From contig NZ_LR027382.1 of the NCBI RefSeq assembly GCF_900604385.1, positions 3,022,076 through 3,086,075 on the forward strand: DNA of 64,000 bases. Direction: 5' to 3'. The stretch's first letter is position 1. Each line of letters begins with the position of its first letter. The DNA is from Alistipes megaguti (GTDB lineage: Bacteria; Bacteroidota; Bacteroidia; Bacteroidales; Rikenellaceae). Position numbers and translations under genes: made by a program. Below the pieces are notes generated by a model. It did no database searches. It had not been told where the DNA came from and saw only the letters and a program-made list of their open reading frames with translations. Positions 18,717 through 26,632 of this stretch are shown here, piece by piece.

Positions 18717-18770
18717 GGGGGGGGGCCGGAAGAGGGCCCTCTTCCGGCTTCCCTCCGCTCCACCCCCCCC
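18717..18770. repeat. perfect 24-bp palindrome between G9 and C8 tracts
   Basis: A loop-less 24-bp palindrome occupies 18725-18748 (left half GCCGGAAGAGGG). It is preceded by nine G (18717-18725) and followed, after 14 bases, by eight C (18763-18770), so the whole block can fold into one long GC-rich hairpin. It lies between the stop of the AddA-like gene and the tsf terminator. Confidence 0.7.
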
Positions 18771-18793
18771 GCCTCTCAGAGTGCACAAAAAAA

Positions 18794-18819
18794 GCAGACC
18801 GGAGTCACCTCCGGTCTGC
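18794..18819 (-). terminator. terminator of the rpsB-tsf unit
   Basis: 11-bp perfect stem GCAGACCGGAG / CTCCGGTCTGC with loop TCAC, followed on the minus strand by seven T. On the plus strand it could also stop AddA readthrough, more weakly. Confidence 0.85.
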
Positions 18820-18841
18820 CTCTTATCAATGATCCGCGGAA

Positions 18842-19672
18842 TTATTCGCCCAGCGCAAAACGCTTGTAAGCGATAACCGTGGCATCCTTGTCGGCCTTCT
18901 TGATGTAGTCGGCGATCGTCTCCTTCTCGCCAACAACCAGCTGGTTGAGCAGCGTGTTCTCCTCGAAGAACTTGCGCATCTTACCCTCGGCGATCTTCTC
19001 CAGAATGGCCTCCGGCTTGTTGGCGTTCTTCGGATCCTGCTTCATGGCCTCCACGGCGATCTTACGCTCGTGCTCGACAACCTCGGCCGGGCAGTCGGCC
19101 TCCGAAATCGATACCGGAGCCATGGCCGTAGCCTGCATGGCTACGACGTGTGCAACCTCGGCCGGAACCTCCTTGTTGAAGCCCAGCAGCGTACCCAGCT
19201 TCTTGTTGAAGTGTACGTAGGCGGCGCAGTAGGGAGCCTCGATGCGAGCGTAATAAGCCAGCTCGATCTTCTCGCCCGTCTGACCCGACTTCTCGGTCAC
19301 CATCTCCTCGACGGTGTGACCCTCGGCGTTCTTGGCAGCCAGCAGGGCGTCGCGATCTGCAGCATCCGCAGCAACGGCGACCTCGAGCATGGCCTCGGCC
19401 GATGCCGTATACTCGGCATTCTGGGCTACGAAGTCCGTCTCGCATGCCAGGCAGAGCATGTATGCCTTCTGGCCCACGATCTTCGTTACGACAACGCCTT
19501 CCGATGCCGTGCGGTCGGCACGCTTCGCAACGACGAGCTTGCCCTTCTCGCGGATAATGTCCTGAGCTCGCGCATAGTCACCTTCGGCCTCGATCAGGGC
19601 TTTCTTGCAGTCCATCATGCCGGCGCCGGTCATCTTGCGCAGCTTCATTACATCAGCAGCTTTGATTTCCAT
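18842..19672 (-). CDS. tsf: elongation factor Ts
   Basis: 276 residues; nucleotide-exchange factor for EF-Tu. Seen: N-terminal UBA-like ADVMKLRKMTGAGMMDCKKA, VVAKRADRTASEG, ACETDFVAQN near residue 75 (the EF-Tu contact TDFV), and the dimerisation region through to the C-terminus LVVGEKETIADYIKKA. The start MEIKAADVMK is the usual one; an upstream in-frame ATG (19708) adds 12 unlikely residues. It follows rpsB by 39 bases on the same strand, the standard rpsB-tsf operon, and ends at a strong terminator. Confidence 0.97.
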   Translation of the reverse strand: MEIKAADVMKLRKMTGAGMMDCKKALIEAEGDYARAQDIIREKGKLVVAKRADRTASEGVVVTKIVGQKAYMLCLACETDFVAQNAEYTASAEAMLEVAVAADAADRDALLAAKNAEGHTVEEMVTEKSGQTGEKIELAYYARIEAPYCAAYVHFNKKLGTLLGFNKEVPAEVAHVVAMQATAMAPVSISEADCPAEVVEHERKIAVEAMKQDPKNANKPEAILEKIAEGKMRKFFEENTLLNQLVVGEKETIADYIKKADKDATVIAYKRFALGE

Positions 19673-19711
19673 AGTCTTTATTGCTTTTTTTTCTGTTTCT
19701 ACTTGCAATTA

Positions 19712-20608
19712 TTACTCTGCCTTCTCGGCGGCAGCCTCCTCAGCGGCGGGTGCAGCCTCCGTCTTGGGCTCCTCGTAGGGAGTCTCAACGGCTGCCACCA
19801 CGTCGGCTACGGCTGCCTCCTCGGCATCGATCGAAGCCTTCACGGCCTTCTTGATGCGGGGTTTGCCCTCTTTCTTGGCGCCCTCGGCCTCAGCCTCCTG
19901 GGCTTCCTTCTCCTTCTCGAGCTTGCGCTCCTCGGTGCCCTCGGCAATGGCGGCGCACATGGCGTCTACGATCACCGAGATGGACTTCGTTGCATCGTCG
20001 TTTGCAGGGATAACGTAATCAATGTCGGTCGGATCACAACAAGTATCTACGATTGCAAACACGGGGATGCTCAGTCGCTTGGCCTCCTTCACGGCGTTGG
20101 CCTCCTTCTGTACGTCAACGACGAACAGGGCAGCCGGCAGACGCGTCAGATCGGCAATCGAACCGAGGTTCTTCTCCAGCTTCGCACGCTGACGGGCGAT
20201 CTGGAGCTTCTCGCGCTTCGAGAAGTTATCGAACGTGCCGTCGTTGGTCATCTTGTCGATGGTGGCCATTTTCTTGACGGCTTTGCGTATGGTGGGGAAG
20301 TTCGTAAGCATACCGCCGGCCCAACGCTCCGTGACGTAGGGCATTCCAACGGCTGCCACCTTTTCGGCAACAATCTCCTTGGCCTGTTTTTTCGTGGCAA
20401 CGAACAGCACGCGGCGACCGCTCTTGGCGATCTGCTTCAGCGCTGCGGCTGCCTCATCGACTTTCAGCACCGTCTTGTGCAGGTCGATGATGTGGATGCC
20501 GTTCTTCTCCATGAAGATGTAAGGAGCCATTTTGGGGTTCCATTTGCGCTTCAGGTGACCGAAGTGCGCGCCAGCTTCCAGTAATGTATTAAAATCTGTA
20601 CGTGACAT
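19712..20608 (-). CDS. rpsB: 30S ribosomal protein S2
   Basis: 298 residues. The S2 core covers about 1-230 (LLEAGAHFGHLKRKWNPKMAPYIF at the start, RWAGGMLTNF near 95, RLPAALFVVDVQKE, PVFAIVDTCCDPTDIDYVIPANDD). The C-terminal about 65 residues are an acidic, Ala/Glu/Lys-rich tail with no fold, common in Bacteroidota S2 proteins. It heads the rpsB-tsf operon. The 176-base leader upstream contains a stem-loop that could be regulatory. Confidence 0.97.
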   Translation of the reverse strand: MSRTDFNTLLEAGAHFGHLKRKWNPKMAPYIFMEKNGIHIIDLHKTVLKVDEAAAALKQIAKSGRRVLFVATKKQAKEIVAEKVAAVGMPYVTERWAGGMLTNFPTIRKAVKKMATIDKMTNDGTFDNFSKREKLQIARQRAKLEKNLGSIADLTRLPAALFVVDVQKEANAVKEAKRLSIPVFAIVDTCCDPTDIDYVIPANDDATKSISVIVDAMCAAIAEGTEERKLEKEKEAQEAEAEGAKKEGKPRIKKAVKASIDAEEAAVADVVAAVETPYEEPKTEAAPAAEEAAAEKAE

Positions 20609-20784
20609 TTTAATTCGTTTCGTTTGTTGATTCTAATTCTCTTTTCTTCAACTCCGGGTAGCGGGATTTCCGATCCCGGGAGTTTTCCGCGGTGCGGCAA
20701 CCGAAAGGTAATACATATATAATATAGGCAGTCCCTCCGATTTGAAAACCGACACCGTGCGTTGCCGAAATTCCGGTCGTGCAA
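20609..20784 (-). other. rpsI-rpsB intergenic leader with stem-loop
   Basis: Gap between rpsI and rpsB, both minus. On the minus strand it holds GGGAT-CGGAA-ATCCC, nested between ACTCC and GGAGT, about 60 bases before the rpsB ATG. It may be a terminator remnant, or an autoregulatory ribosomal-protein leader; no known leader class is recognised with confidence. A TATATTATATATG stretch upstream could hold a promoter. Confidence 0.4.
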
Positions 20785-21171
20785 TTAACGCTTGCTGAAC
20801 TGGAACTTGCGACGTGCTCCGGGCTGTCCGGGCTTCTTACGCTCAACCTCACGCGGGTCACGCGTCAGGAAGCCGGCCTTCTTCAGCACCGGACGCATCT
20901 CGGCATCGATTTCGCACAGTGCACGTGCGATACCCAGACGAGCGGCCTCGGCCTGTCCCTTGATGCCACCACCATCGAGGTTGATCGTGATGTCATAGCT
21001 CTCGGCAGTGTTGGTAGCCAGCAGCGGCTGCTTTACCTGGAACTGGAGAATCTCGAGCGGGAAATAGACGGCGAGTTCCTTGTGGTTGATTGTAATCTGA
21101 CCCTTACCCGGCTTCACGAATACGCGAGCCACAGCGGCCTTGCGACGACCTACGGTGTTTACAACTTCCAT
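20785..21171 (-). CDS. rpsI: 30S ribosomal protein S9
   Basis: 128 residues. Typical start VVNTVGRRKAAVARV, central GKGQITINHKEL and GGGIKGQAEAARLGIARAL, and the C-terminal basic tail RKKPGQPGARRKFQFSKR that reaches the tRNA anticodon in the P site. It lies 5 bases downstream of rplM in the universal rplM-rpsI pair. Confidence 0.98.
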   Translation of the reverse strand: MEVVNTVGRRKAAVARVFVKPGKGQITINHKELAVYFPLEILQFQVKQPLLATNTAESYDITINLDGGGIKGQAEAARLGIARALCEIDAEMRPVLKKAGFLTRDPREVERKKPGQPGARRKFQFSKR

Positions 21172-21176
21172 AACTC

Positions 21177-21632
21177 TTACTTAATCTCGTTTAATTTTAC
21201 ACTCTTCGGGTTCTGGGCGGCGTGCGGATGCTCCGGGCCGACATAAACCTTCAGGTTCGTGAGCAGTTTCTCACCCAGGCGGTTCTTGGGAAGCATTCCC
21301 TTGACGGCCTTCTCGATGAGGAACGTCGGTTTTTTGGCCAGATAGTCGGCAGGCGTAGCGAAGCGCTGGCCGCCGGGATATCCGGTGTGGCGTGTGTAGA
21401 CCTTGTCGGTCATCTTCTTGCCCGTCAGCTTCACCTTCTCCGCGTTGATGATGATGACGTAGTCACCACAATCCACGTGGGGCGTGTAGCAGGGCTTGTT
21501 CTTGCCTCGGAGGATCTTCGCGACCTGCGATGCAAGACGTCCCAGTACCTCGTTCGTAGCGTCGATCACCACCCACTCCTTGGTGACGGTCGAGGCGTTG
21601 GCCGAGATAGTCTTGTAACTTAAAGAATCCAT
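21177..21632 (-). CDS. rplM: 50S ribosomal protein L13
   Basis: 151 residues. Diagnostic segments WVVIDATNEVLGRLAS, ILRGKNKPCYTPHVDCGDYVIIINAEKV, YTRHTGYPGG and KGMLPKNRLG. First gene of rplM-rpsI. Its promoter box TACCTTTG lies at 21683-21690 on the minus strand, and a 5'-terminal hairpin in the roughly 45-base leader may take part in feedback control. Confidence 0.98.
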   Translation of the reverse strand: MDSLSYKTISANASTVTKEWVVIDATNEVLGRLASQVAKILRGKNKPCYTPHVDCGDYVIIINAEKVKLTGKKMTDKVYTRHTGYPGGQRFATPADYLAKKPTFLIEKAVKGMLPKNRLGEKLLTNLKVYVGPEHPHAAQNPKSVKLNEIK

Positions 21633-21663
21633 TACGTTTAATTTAACTTATTGTAATCCGTTT

Positions 21664-21690
21664 CCCGCACTCTGCGGGTGCGCAAAGGTA
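21664..21690 (-). promoter_or_regulatory. rplM promoter box and 5'-end hairpin
   Basis: Minus-strand TACCTTTG (21683-21690) matches TAnnTTTG. The expected transcript start (about 21677) coincides with a hairpin CCCGCA-GAG-TGCGGG (21664-21678), so the mRNA would begin with a 6-bp GC stem, 32 bases before the ATG. This is a candidate L13 autoregulatory leader. Confidence 0.5.
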
Positions 21691-21795
21691 CAAAAAAGTT
21701 TTGGATCTGCAAAACAGGTTGAAATTCTATTCGAAAAATATTTTCTCCGTCGCATATCCGTTTTGCGGGGAAGGCCGATCTTGAGCCGGCCGTAG

Positions 21796-21865
21796 CATCC
21801 CGAACCGGACATAAACATCCCGAACCGGACATAAAAAAAGAGCCGGATCAAATCCGACTCTTTTT
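21796..21865. terminator. tandem 20-bp repeat followed by a bidirectional terminator
   Basis: Two exact adjacent copies of a 20-bp unit (21796-21815 and 21816-21835, beginning CATCCCGAACCGG). They are joined to a hairpin GAGCCGGAT-CAA-ATCCGACTC (one mismatch) with A/T runs on both sides (21833-21865). The hairpin ends the epimerase/decarboxylase operon coming from the right. Confidence 0.7.
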
Positions 21866-21998
21866 CGCTATGAATGGTTGGAGGTTATCGCGGCATCCGG
21901 GTTCGAAGCGGTTTCGCACCGCTTCCCTCTCTCACTTTTTTCTCTCTATTCTCTCACACCCTATCTCACACAACCCGCTCACCACGGCACACCCTCGG

Positions 21999-23210
21999 CT
22001 ATGCCAGGAACGCCAGCAGGATACCGGCCACTACGGCCGAACCAACCACACCGGCCACATTCGGGCCCATGGCGTGCATCAGCAGGAAGTTCGAAGGATC
22101 GGCCTTCTGACCCTCGGTCTGCGATACGCGGGCGGCCATCGGAACGGCCGATACGCCGGCCGACCCGATCAGCGGGTTGATCTTGTTGCCCTCCTTTGCG
22201 AAGAGGTTCATCACCTTGGCCAGCAGAACGCCTCCGGCCGTACCCATGGCAAAGGCGAGCACGCCCAGCACCAGGATGCCCAGCGTACGGAGGTTGATGA
22301 AGGTCTCGGCCGTGGCCGTGGCACCCACCGTGACAGCCAGGAAGATCACCACCGTGTTCATCAGCTCGTTCTGGACGGTCTTCGACAGACGATCCACCAC
22401 ACCGCACTCCTTCATCAGGTTGCCCAGCATCAGGCAGCCAACCAGCGGAGCGGCCGACGGCAGCAGCAACGCGATGATCACCGTGATGATCAGCGGGAAG
22501 ATGATCTTCTCGGTCTTTGACACGGGGCGCAACTGGCGCATCTTGATCTTACGCTCTTTCTCGGTGGTGAGCAGGCGCATGATCGGCGGCTGGATCACCG
22601 GCACGAGGGCCATGTACGAGTAGGCAGCCACGGCGATCGGGCCCAGCAGTTCGGGGGCCAGAATGGCCGTCAGATAGATCGACGTCGGGCCGTCGGCACC
22701 TCCGATGATACCGATCGAGGCGGCCTGCTCGGGTGTGAAGCCCAAGGCATAGGCCCCGATGAAGGTCGTGAAGATACCCAGCTGGGCGGCAGCTCCCAGG
22801 AGGAAGCTCTTCGGGTTGGCGATCAGCGGACCGAAATCCGTCATGGCGCCTACCCCGAGGAAGATCAGACAGGGATAGATACCCAGTTTCACACCCAGAT
22901 AGAGGTAGTCAAGCAGTCCGGCATTTGCCACGAAGATGTCCCAGTGAACATGGCCGCCGGCAAAGAGCTCGGGGTGGTACATGTTCGCGCCCGGAAGGTT
23001 CGTGAGCAGCATGCCGAAGGCGATCGTCAGGAGCAGCAGCGGCTCGAACTTGTGCTTGATGGCCAGGTAGAGCAGCACGAAGGCGATCAGAATCATCGCC
23101 ACGTTGCCCCAGCCCATGTTCGTGAAGAGCGCTGCCACGCCCGTCGATTCGGCAAAGGTCTCCAGACTCTCCAATACGAAATTGGAGCCGGATGTCAGTG
23201 CAGTCCACAT
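21999..23210 (-). CDS. Na+-pumping decarboxylase, beta subunit
   Basis: 403-residue multi-spanning subunit of the OadB/MmdB/GcdB family that couples decarboxylation of carboxybiotin to Na+ export. Seen: ALFTNMGWGNVAMILIAFVLLYLAIKHKFEPLLL at the N-terminus, GVGAMTDFGPLIANPKSFLLGAAAQLGIF with the conserved intramembrane Asp, GIIGGADGPTSIYL, and the C-terminal NFLLMHAMGPNVAGVVGSA. About 11 membrane segments. Context (epimerase, carboxyltransferase, biotin carrier, gamma) makes methylmalonyl-CoA the likely substrate. Last gene of the operon, 4 bases after the carrier gene. Expressed symbols mmdB/oadB are both used for the family. Confidence 0.93.
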   Translation of the reverse strand: MWTALTSGSNFVLESLETFAESTGVAALFTNMGWGNVAMILIAFVLLYLAIKHKFEPLLLLTIAFGMLLTNLPGANMYHPELFAGGHVHWDIFVANAGLLDYLYLGVKLGIYPCLIFLGVGAMTDFGPLIANPKSFLLGAAAQLGIFTTFIGAYALGFTPEQAASIGIIGGADGPTSIYLTAILAPELLGPIAVAAYSYMALVPVIQPPIMRLLTTEKERKIKMRQLRPVSKTEKIIFPLIITVIIALLLPSAAPLVGCLMLGNLMKECGVVDRLSKTVQNELMNTVVIFLAVTVGATATAETFINLRTLGILVLGVLAFAMGTAGGVLLAKVMNLFAKEGNKINPLIGSAGVSAVPMAARVSQTEGQKADPSNFLLMHAMGPNVAGVVGSAVVAGILLAFLA

Positions 23211-23214
23211 AAGG

Positions 23215-23676
23215 CTATTCGATTACAAGTAACGTATCACCTTCCATGACCGTGGCACCCTGCTGAACAAGGATCTGTTTGACCACTCCGCCACGATCGG
23301 CGTCGATGTTGTTCTCCATCTTCATGGCCTCGAGGACCACCAGCGTCTGGCCCCTGGTGATCGTGTCACCCACGGCGACCTTCACACCCAGCACCGTACC
23401 CGGCAGCGGGCTCTTGACGCTGTAGCCCGACGAGGGCGGTACGGCAGCCAGACGCGGCGACGGCGTGGCCGTCGACGGCATGATCATACCGCTGTTGGCC
23501 GACTTGGGTGCCGGGGCCACCTGCGGTTTGGAGACCTTGACCGACTTGGCGCCTTCGATCTCCACTTCGTAGTCCACACCGTTGACCATTACATGGGCTA
23601 CCGTCGAGTCCTCGTTGGCGTCGTCGATCTGGACGTTATAACTATGTCCGTTGATTTTCAGTGAATAATCTTTCAT
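23215..23676 (-). CDS. biotin carboxyl carrier subunit of the decarboxylase
   Basis: 153 residues. N-terminal part (KDYSLKINGHSYNVQI, VMVNGVDYEVEIEG), a flexible Pro/Ala linker (PQVAPAPKSA), and a C-terminal biotinyl domain with the biotin-lysine motif EAMKMEN near residue 119 and G.V..G..V..GD.L at the end. It shuttles the carboxyl group from the carboxyltransferase (MmdA-like) to the membrane beta subunit. Start at 23676 gives MKDYSLKING; an upstream in-frame ATG would add 9 residues. Sits between the gamma and beta genes. Confidence 0.93.
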   Translation of the reverse strand: MKDYSLKINGHSYNVQIDDANEDSTVAHVMVNGVDYEVEIEGAKSVKVSKPQVAPAPKSANSGMIMPSTATPSPRLAAVPPSSGYSVKSPLPGTVLGVKVAVGDTITRGQTLVVLEAMKMENNIDADRGGVVKQILVQQGATVMEGDTLLVIE

Positions 23677-23712
23677 TGTTGTTTCTGAATTGTCTTGCTC
23701 CAACGAAAAGTG

Positions 23713-24057
23713 CTATTTCCGGTCGGGAAGCTGGGTTAAACCGTGAATTTTCGAATTCCAGGGCGAATAGGCCCGCTTGATGCTGAGGATGGTCAGAACC
23801 TCCGATTCGCGATCGTGCAGGGCGCTGCGGTAGATCTTCATCGCCGTGGCGATGGCCGCGATCTCCTCCTGGCTGATCATCGGCTGAGGGGCGATGGCCG
23901 GTTTGCCCGGGAGCGTCGTCGTCCGCGAGCGGAAGCAGGCTCCGAAGCCCTTCATGATGAAGATCAGCGCCACCAGCAGCACGAACACCAGCGCAAAGCC
24001 GATGAGCGATACCCAAAGGATCTCGGACCAACCCCAGTTTACAGCTTGAAATATCAT
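23713..24057 (-). CDS. decarboxylase gamma subunit (OadG family)
   Basis: 114 residues. One membrane helix near the N-terminus (ILWVSLIGFALVFVLLVALIFIM) followed by a soluble tail containing MISQEEIAAIATAMKIYR and ending near a basic stretch; OadG-like subunits hold the complex together. The EE-AAI-A-A motif followed by a conserved YR is typical of Bacteroidota members that flank mmdA. Located 20 bases downstream of the carboxyltransferase gene and 36 upstream of the carrier. Confidence 0.82.
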   Translation of the reverse strand: MIFQAVNWGWSEILWVSLIGFALVFVLLVALIFIMKGFGACFRSRTTTLPGKPAIAPQPMISQEEIAAIATAMKIYRSALHDRESEVLTILSIKRAYSPWNSKIHGLTQLPDRK

Positions 24058-24077
24058 GATTTCTGCGTTTTACAGGG

Positions 24078-25643
24078 TTACAGTGGAATGTTCGAGTGCT
24101 TCTTGGGCGGGTTCTGCAGGCGTTTGGTAGCCAGCGACTGCAGGGCGCGGATGATGCGGAAACGCGTGTTGCGCGGCTCGATCACATCGTCGATATAGCC
24201 GTAGCGGGCGGCGTTGTACGGATTCGAGAACTTGTCGTTGTACTCCTTCTCCTTCTCGGCGATGAAGGCGGCCTTCTCCTCGGGTTTGTCGGCCAGCTCC
24301 TTGAGCTCCTTGCCGTAGAGCACCTCGACGGCACCGCTCGCACCCATCACGGCGATCTCGGCCGTAGGCCATGCGTAGTTGATATCGCCGCGGATGTGCT
24401 TCGACGACATCACGATGTAGGCGCCACCGTAGGCCTTGCGCAGCGTGACGGTAATCTTCGGCACCGTAGCCTCGCAGTAGGCGAACAGCAGCTTGGCGCC
24501 GTGCGTGATCACGCCGCCGTACTCCTGGGTCGTACCCGGCAGGAAGCCCGGCACGTCAACGAGCGTCACCAGCGGAATGTTGAACGCGTCGCAAAAGCGC
24601 ACGAAACGTGCGGCCTTGCGGCTGGCGTTGATATCGAGCACGCCGGCCATGAACTTCGGCTGGTTGGCGATGATGCCGACCGACTGGCCGTTGAAGCGGG
24701 CGAAGCACGTGATGATGTTCTTGGCATAACCGGCAGCCGACTCCAGATACTCGCCGTTGTCGACGATGGCGCGGATCACTTCGGCCATGTCATAGGGCTT
24801 GTTGGCGCTGTCGGGGATGATCTCGTTGAGCGAGTCCTCCAGACGGGTGATCTTGTCCGTGCAGACAGCCAGCGGGGCATCCTCCATGTTGTTCTGCGGC
24901 ATGTAGGAGATCAGCTTCTTGATCAGCTCGATACCCTCCTCCTCGGTGTCGACGGCAAACTGGGCCACGCCCGATTTGGTGGTGTGCATCGTGGCACCGC
25001 CCAGCTCCTCCTGCGTGACGTTCTCGCCCGTGACGGTCTTGACGACCTTCGGGCCCGTGAGGAACATGTTCGAGGTCTCCTTCTTCATGATGATGAAGTC
25101 GGTCAGCGCGGGCGAGTAGACCGCACCGCCGGCGCACGGTCCGAAGATGGCCGAGATCTGCGGGATGACACCCGAAGCCATCACGTTGCGCTGGAAGATG
25201 TTGGCATAGCCGGCCAGGGCGTTGACACCCTCCTGGATACGGGCGCCGCCCGAGTCGTTCATGCCGATGCACGGGGCACCGTTGCGCATGGCCATGTCCA
25301 TGACCTTGCAGATCTTGTCGGACATCGACAGCGAGAGCGAACCTGCCGTCACCGTAAAGTCCTGAGCGAAGACATAGACCAGACGTCCGTCGATCGTACC
25401 GTAGCCGGTCACCACGCCGTCGCCGAAGAAGTGCTTCTTCTCCATGCCGAAGTCGTAGCAGCGGTGCGTCACGAACATGTCGAACTCCTCGAACGAACCC
25501 TCGTCGAGAAGCATCTGGATACGCTCGCGGGCCGTATACTTGCCCTTGTCGTGCTGTTTGTCGATTGCCTTCTGGCCGCCGCCCATGCGGGCCGTCTCGC
25601 GGTTCTCGATCAGTTGGTTGATCTTTTCCTGAATTTGGCTCAT
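24078..25643 (-). CDS. mmdA: methylmalonyl-CoA decarboxylase alpha / carboxyltransferase
   Basis: 521-residue carboxyltransferase of the propionyl-CoA/methylmalonyl-CoA family. Seen: GKYTARERIQMLLDEGSF, VFAQDFTVTAGSLS, the oxyanion-hole loops GMNDSGGARIQEGV near residue 122 and GPCAGGAVYSPALTDF, the second half IANQPKFMAGVLD and VDVPGFLPGTTQEYGGVI, and AYGGAYIVMSSKHIRGD. With the Na+-pumping beta/gamma subunits and the epimerase next to it, it should transfer CO2 from (S)-methylmalonyl-CoA to biotin, giving propionyl-CoA. Start at 25643 (MSQIQEKINQL); an upstream in-frame ATG adds 14 residues. Confidence 0.94.
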   Translation of the reverse strand: MSQIQEKINQLIENRETARMGGGQKAIDKQHDKGKYTARERIQMLLDEGSFEEFDMFVTHRCYDFGMEKKHFFGDGVVTGYGTIDGRLVYVFAQDFTVTAGSLSLSMSDKICKVMDMAMRNGAPCIGMNDSGGARIQEGVNALAGYANIFQRNVMASGVIPQISAIFGPCAGGAVYSPALTDFIIMKKETSNMFLTGPKVVKTVTGENVTQEELGGATMHTTKSGVAQFAVDTEEEGIELIKKLISYMPQNNMEDAPLAVCTDKITRLEDSLNEIIPDSANKPYDMAEVIRAIVDNGEYLESAAGYAKNIITCFARFNGQSVGIIANQPKFMAGVLDINASRKAARFVRFCDAFNIPLVTLVDVPGFLPGTTQEYGGVITHGAKLLFAYCEATVPKITVTLRKAYGGAYIVMSSKHIRGDINYAWPTAEIAVMGASGAVEVLYGKELKELADKPEEKAAFIAEKEKEYNDKFSNPYNAARYGYIDDVIEPRNTRFRIIRALQSLATKRLQNPPKKHSNIPL

Positions 25644-25722
25644 AATGTTGATATTGTCCGTCCGGAAGGGTTCCGCCATACACACGGAACGATCCCACCC
25701 GGAGCGGAATCGTTTGTATTTG

Positions 25723-26133
25723 TTACTTGTTCTTGTTCTCGCAGAGTTCGGTCAGGATGCCCTGAGTCGATTTCGGGTGCAGGAAGGCGATCGTCATACC
25801 CTCGGCGCCCTTGCGCGGCGTCTTGTCGATCAGGCGGATGCCCTTGGCCTCGGCATCGGCCAGCTGCTCTTCGATGTTCTCGCAGGCCAGGGCCATGTGG
25901 TGGATACCCACGCCGCGGTTTTCGATATACTTGGCGATGGTCGAATCCTCCGAAGTGGGCTCCAGCAACTCGATCTTCGTCTGACCCAGTTTGAAGAAGG
26001 CCGTACGCACCTTCTGGTCGACCACCTCCTCGATGGCATAGCATTTCAGACCCAGAACGTTCTCCCAGTAGGGAATGGCTTCATCAAGGCTCTTCACCGC
26101 GACGCCAAGATGCTCGATATGAGAAACTTTCAT
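25723..26133 (-). CDS. mce: methylmalonyl-CoA epimerase
   Basis: 136-residue glyoxalase-fold (VOC) enzyme that interconverts (R)- and (S)-methylmalonyl-CoA. Metal ligands are visible: His in IEHLGVAV, His in GIHHMALAC near residue 85 and Glu in the C-terminal ILTELCE; the KIELLEPT and EGMTIAFLHPKST segments are typical. First gene of the operon mce-mmdA-gamma-carrier-beta; it links the B12-dependent mutase (outside the window) to the decarboxylase. Promoter at 26201-26234. Confidence 0.96.
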   Translation of the reverse strand: MKVSHIEHLGVAVKSLDEAIPYWENVLGLKCYAIEEVVDQKVRTAFFKLGQTKIELLEPTSEDSTIAKYIENRGVGIHHMALACENIEEQLADAEAKGIRLIDKTPRKGAEGMTIAFLHPKSTQGILTELCENKNK

Positions 26134-26200
26134 AATTTATTGGAATTATTGGTTGATTGTTTGTCTTGTTGCTGTTTCAAGCAGTGTTATTTTGCGAACA

Positions 26201-26234
26201 CAAAGATAGGTGAATCTTTGAGATTCGCCAAAAT
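26201..26234 (-). promoter_or_regulatory. mce-mmd operon promoter with inverted repeat in the spacer
   Basis: Minus strand: TTTG-like -33 at about 26229-26232, 20-base spacer, TATCTTTG at 26201-26208. The spacer holds GAATCT-TTG-AGATTC (26212-26226), a perfect 6+6 inverted repeat. A protein bound there would sit between the two promoter boxes, so it is a candidate operator. Confidence 0.5.
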
Positions 26235-26345
26235 TCGACGGACTTTTTTTGGCCGAAATCGGAACAAGATACGCACGGAAAGCGCCCGCAGGGAAAATTT
26301 CGTCCTCGGAAGGGGTTGTCCGAATCCATTTTTCGCGATCTTTGT

Positions 26346-26544
26346 ACCTGGAATTCGGTGTAATAACCGGATTCCAGACATTGTGGAATAGATATACACG
26401 AAAGTGTTTAACTGATTCTCACCGATAAAGTCTGGAAAACTAAAAGGTGAACGAGAATGAGTTAGCATCTCTCGCGTCATGCAATATGGCGTGAGAGACT
26501 GTTGCTTGTTTTAGTTCACGGCATTTCCAGACGCCTATCGGGTG
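26346..26544 (+). ncRNA. highly structured leader or ncRNA with alternative pairings
   Basis: A plus-strand promoter-like TTG...GATCTTTG (to 26345) precedes it. Hairpin 1: CTGGAATTCGG (26348-26358) with CCGGATTCCAG (26367-26377). Hairpin 2: ACAC-GAAA-GTGT (26396-26407). Element 3 is an imperfect 125-base hairpin: CACCGATA (26420) with TATCGGGTG (26536-26544), GTCTGGAAA (26430) with TTTCCAGAC (26524), GTGAAC (26447) with GTTCAC (26514), two 16-base strands facing each other, and CTCTCGCGTCAT (26469-26480) with 26486-26497 around loop GCAAT. TTCCAGAC (26372-26379) can instead pair with GTCTGGAA (26430-26437), giving a mutually exclusive fold. No known RNA family recognised. 26134-26632 holds no gene. 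Confidence 0.5.
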
Positions 26545-26632
26545 AAATAATTTAGCAGTCCTCACGCTTTCTGCATTTAATTTAGTAATCTTCTTTCGGG
26601 GGCTGGTGAAGCAACAAAAGGAAACCGGTAAA

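Noticed and set aside
26346..26544. Retron msr/msd or diversity-generating element
   Set aside because: The fold with short hairpins and one long hairpin resembles a retron RNA, but no reverse transcriptase gene lies nearby and no a1/a2 end pairing is evident.
26404..26544. Integron attC site
   Set aside because: GTTTAAC at 26406 fits a R'' box, but no GTTRRRY partner is found at the other end and no integron integrase exists here.
26346..26544. 6S RNA or cobalamin riboswitch
   Set aside because: A symmetric internal loop recalls 6S, but the closing stem does not join the transcript ends; none of the B12-box sequences is present, although methylmalonyl genes are near.
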